Of a stretch of DNA of 5,295 bases, positions 4,871 through 5,295 are shown one piece after another. The notes below the pieces were generated by a model, which did no database searches, had not been told where the DNA came from, and was given only the letters and a program-made list of their open reading frames with translations. The DNA is from Bacteroidales bacterium UBA2559 (lineage in GTDB: Bacteria; Bacteroidota; Bacteroidia; Bacteroidales; Bacteroidaceae). Where the stretch lies: the NCBI GenBank assembly GCA_002340405.1, contig DDLZ01000120.1, positions 1 to 5,295 of the forward strand. The letters run 5' to 3'. Both the position numbers and the translations under genes were made by a program. How positions within the stretch are numbered: the stretch's first letter is position 1; the number at the start of each line of letters is the position of its first letter.

Positions 4871-5295
4871 TTTATAAACAACAGTTCCCGATATTTGGGC
4901 AGCGGCCAGATATCGTTATCCACTATTTCTTCTAGTTTATCTATAGGTGTACGCAATTCCAGGACAGCTTCGGCTACACCGTGGTATGCCTTGGCCTGCT
5001 TATATTTGTCCTCAATGTTATTAGCCCTCTTTCTGGCCTCGACCATAGCATCAACCCGGCTGTTTATCTCGGTGACCAATGAAGATATCTCTCTGACAAG
5101 GCCTATCTCAACTCCGGCCATGGTTTTATATGAGTCATCAAAGACATCTTTCATAAGCGATATCTGCTTGAGCAGCCTTCTCTGGTAGGTCAATGCAGCC
5201 GGAATAATATGGTTGATTGCCATACGGCCCATCACGCGGGATTCAATCTGTATTTTCTTGGTGTAGATTTCCCACTTGACCTCATTGCGTGCATA
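4867..5295 (-). CDS. glnN: Type III glutamine synthetase (GlnN), C-terminal part; 5' end outside window
   Basis: GSIII makes glutamine from glutamate, ammonia and ATP, the main ammonium-assimilation step in the cytoplasm. The visible 142 residues are the C-terminal end of a protein normally about 730 long. The frame is open to the right edge, so the catalytic domain lies outside. Seen: ARNEVKWEIY near the right edge, SRVMGRMAINHIIPAAL (19-35), a long heptad-like helical stretch with EARKRANNIEDKY, and the GSIII terminus NDIWPLPKYRELLF. The apparent Met start at 5235 is an internal GTG valine, not a true start. The gene ends with TAA at 4869-4867, overlapping by 4 bp the stop of the convergent oxidoreductase gene. 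B. fragilis glnN is the type member of this family. No terminator is visible within the window. Confidence 0.95.
   Translation of the reverse strand, partial: YARNEVKWEIYTKKIQIESRVMGRMAINHIIPAALTYQRRLLKQISLMKDVFDDSYKTMAGVEIGLVREISSLVTEINSRVDAMVEARKRANNIEDKYKQAKAYHGVAEAVLELRTPIDKLEEIVDNDIWPLPKYRELLFIN

Noticed and set aside
4895..5188. 97-codon plus-strand frame with a hydrophobic, serine-rich look
   Set aside because: Antisense to the glutamine synthetase helical C-terminus; the apparent membrane character is an artefact of reading the complement of charged codons.

Overview
The window looks like a stretch of core chromosome from an anaerobic member of the Bacteroidales (Bacteroidota). Four things point that way. 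Start codons lack a clear Shine-Dalgarno site but follow A-rich leaders. Several intergenic regions carry Bacteroides-type promoter boxes (TTTG about 19-20 bp upstream of TAnnTTTG). The gene content (type III glutamine synthetase, PaaK paired with an ACT-domain protein, a cysteine-poor class III-like sirtuin) is typical of that phylum. The tRNA gene does not encode CCA. No mobile element, CRISPR array, phage gene or defence system is visible.

Layout from left to right. Positions 1-820 (minus) hold the N-terminal four fifths of tsaD, a tRNA t6A modification enzyme, whose 3' end lies outside the window. A 91-bp divergent promoter region follows. Then comes a two-gene plus-strand operon, 912-2633: an aryl-acid CoA ligase (PaaK family) and a small double-ACT protein. 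It ends in one strong intrinsic terminator (2672-2705), with a smaller hairpin just before it. One nucleotide beyond the terminator tail is the 3' end of a minus-strand tRNA-Ser(CGA) gene (2707-2793) with its own near-consensus promoter. Positions 2794-2960 hold that promoter and a hairpin that probably ends the next gene. A minus-strand NAD-dependent protein deacylase (sirtuin) occupies 2961-3677. A 224-bp divergent intergenic region follows, and then a plus-strand Gfo/Idh/MocA oxidoreductase (3902-4870). That gene runs tail-to-tail into the C-terminal part of a type III glutamine synthetase (4867-5295, minus), and their stop codons interlock in a TTAA palindrome.

Only paaK and the ACT gene look like a functional unit: the ligase would activate phenylacetate or a related aryl acid, and the ACT protein may sense an aromatic amino acid. 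The other genes are single transcription units for housekeeping (t6A modification, tRNA-Ser, nitrogen assimilation, protein deacylation).

I do not see a clearly new multi-gene system. The observations most worth checking are small ones: a compensatory change of the tRNA elbow pair G19-C56 to A19-U56 and an almost leaderless promoter for the same tRNA; an ACT protein that stops before its last beta strand although the in-frame codons after the stop still resemble that strand; and a sirtuin with none of the usual zinc cysteines.
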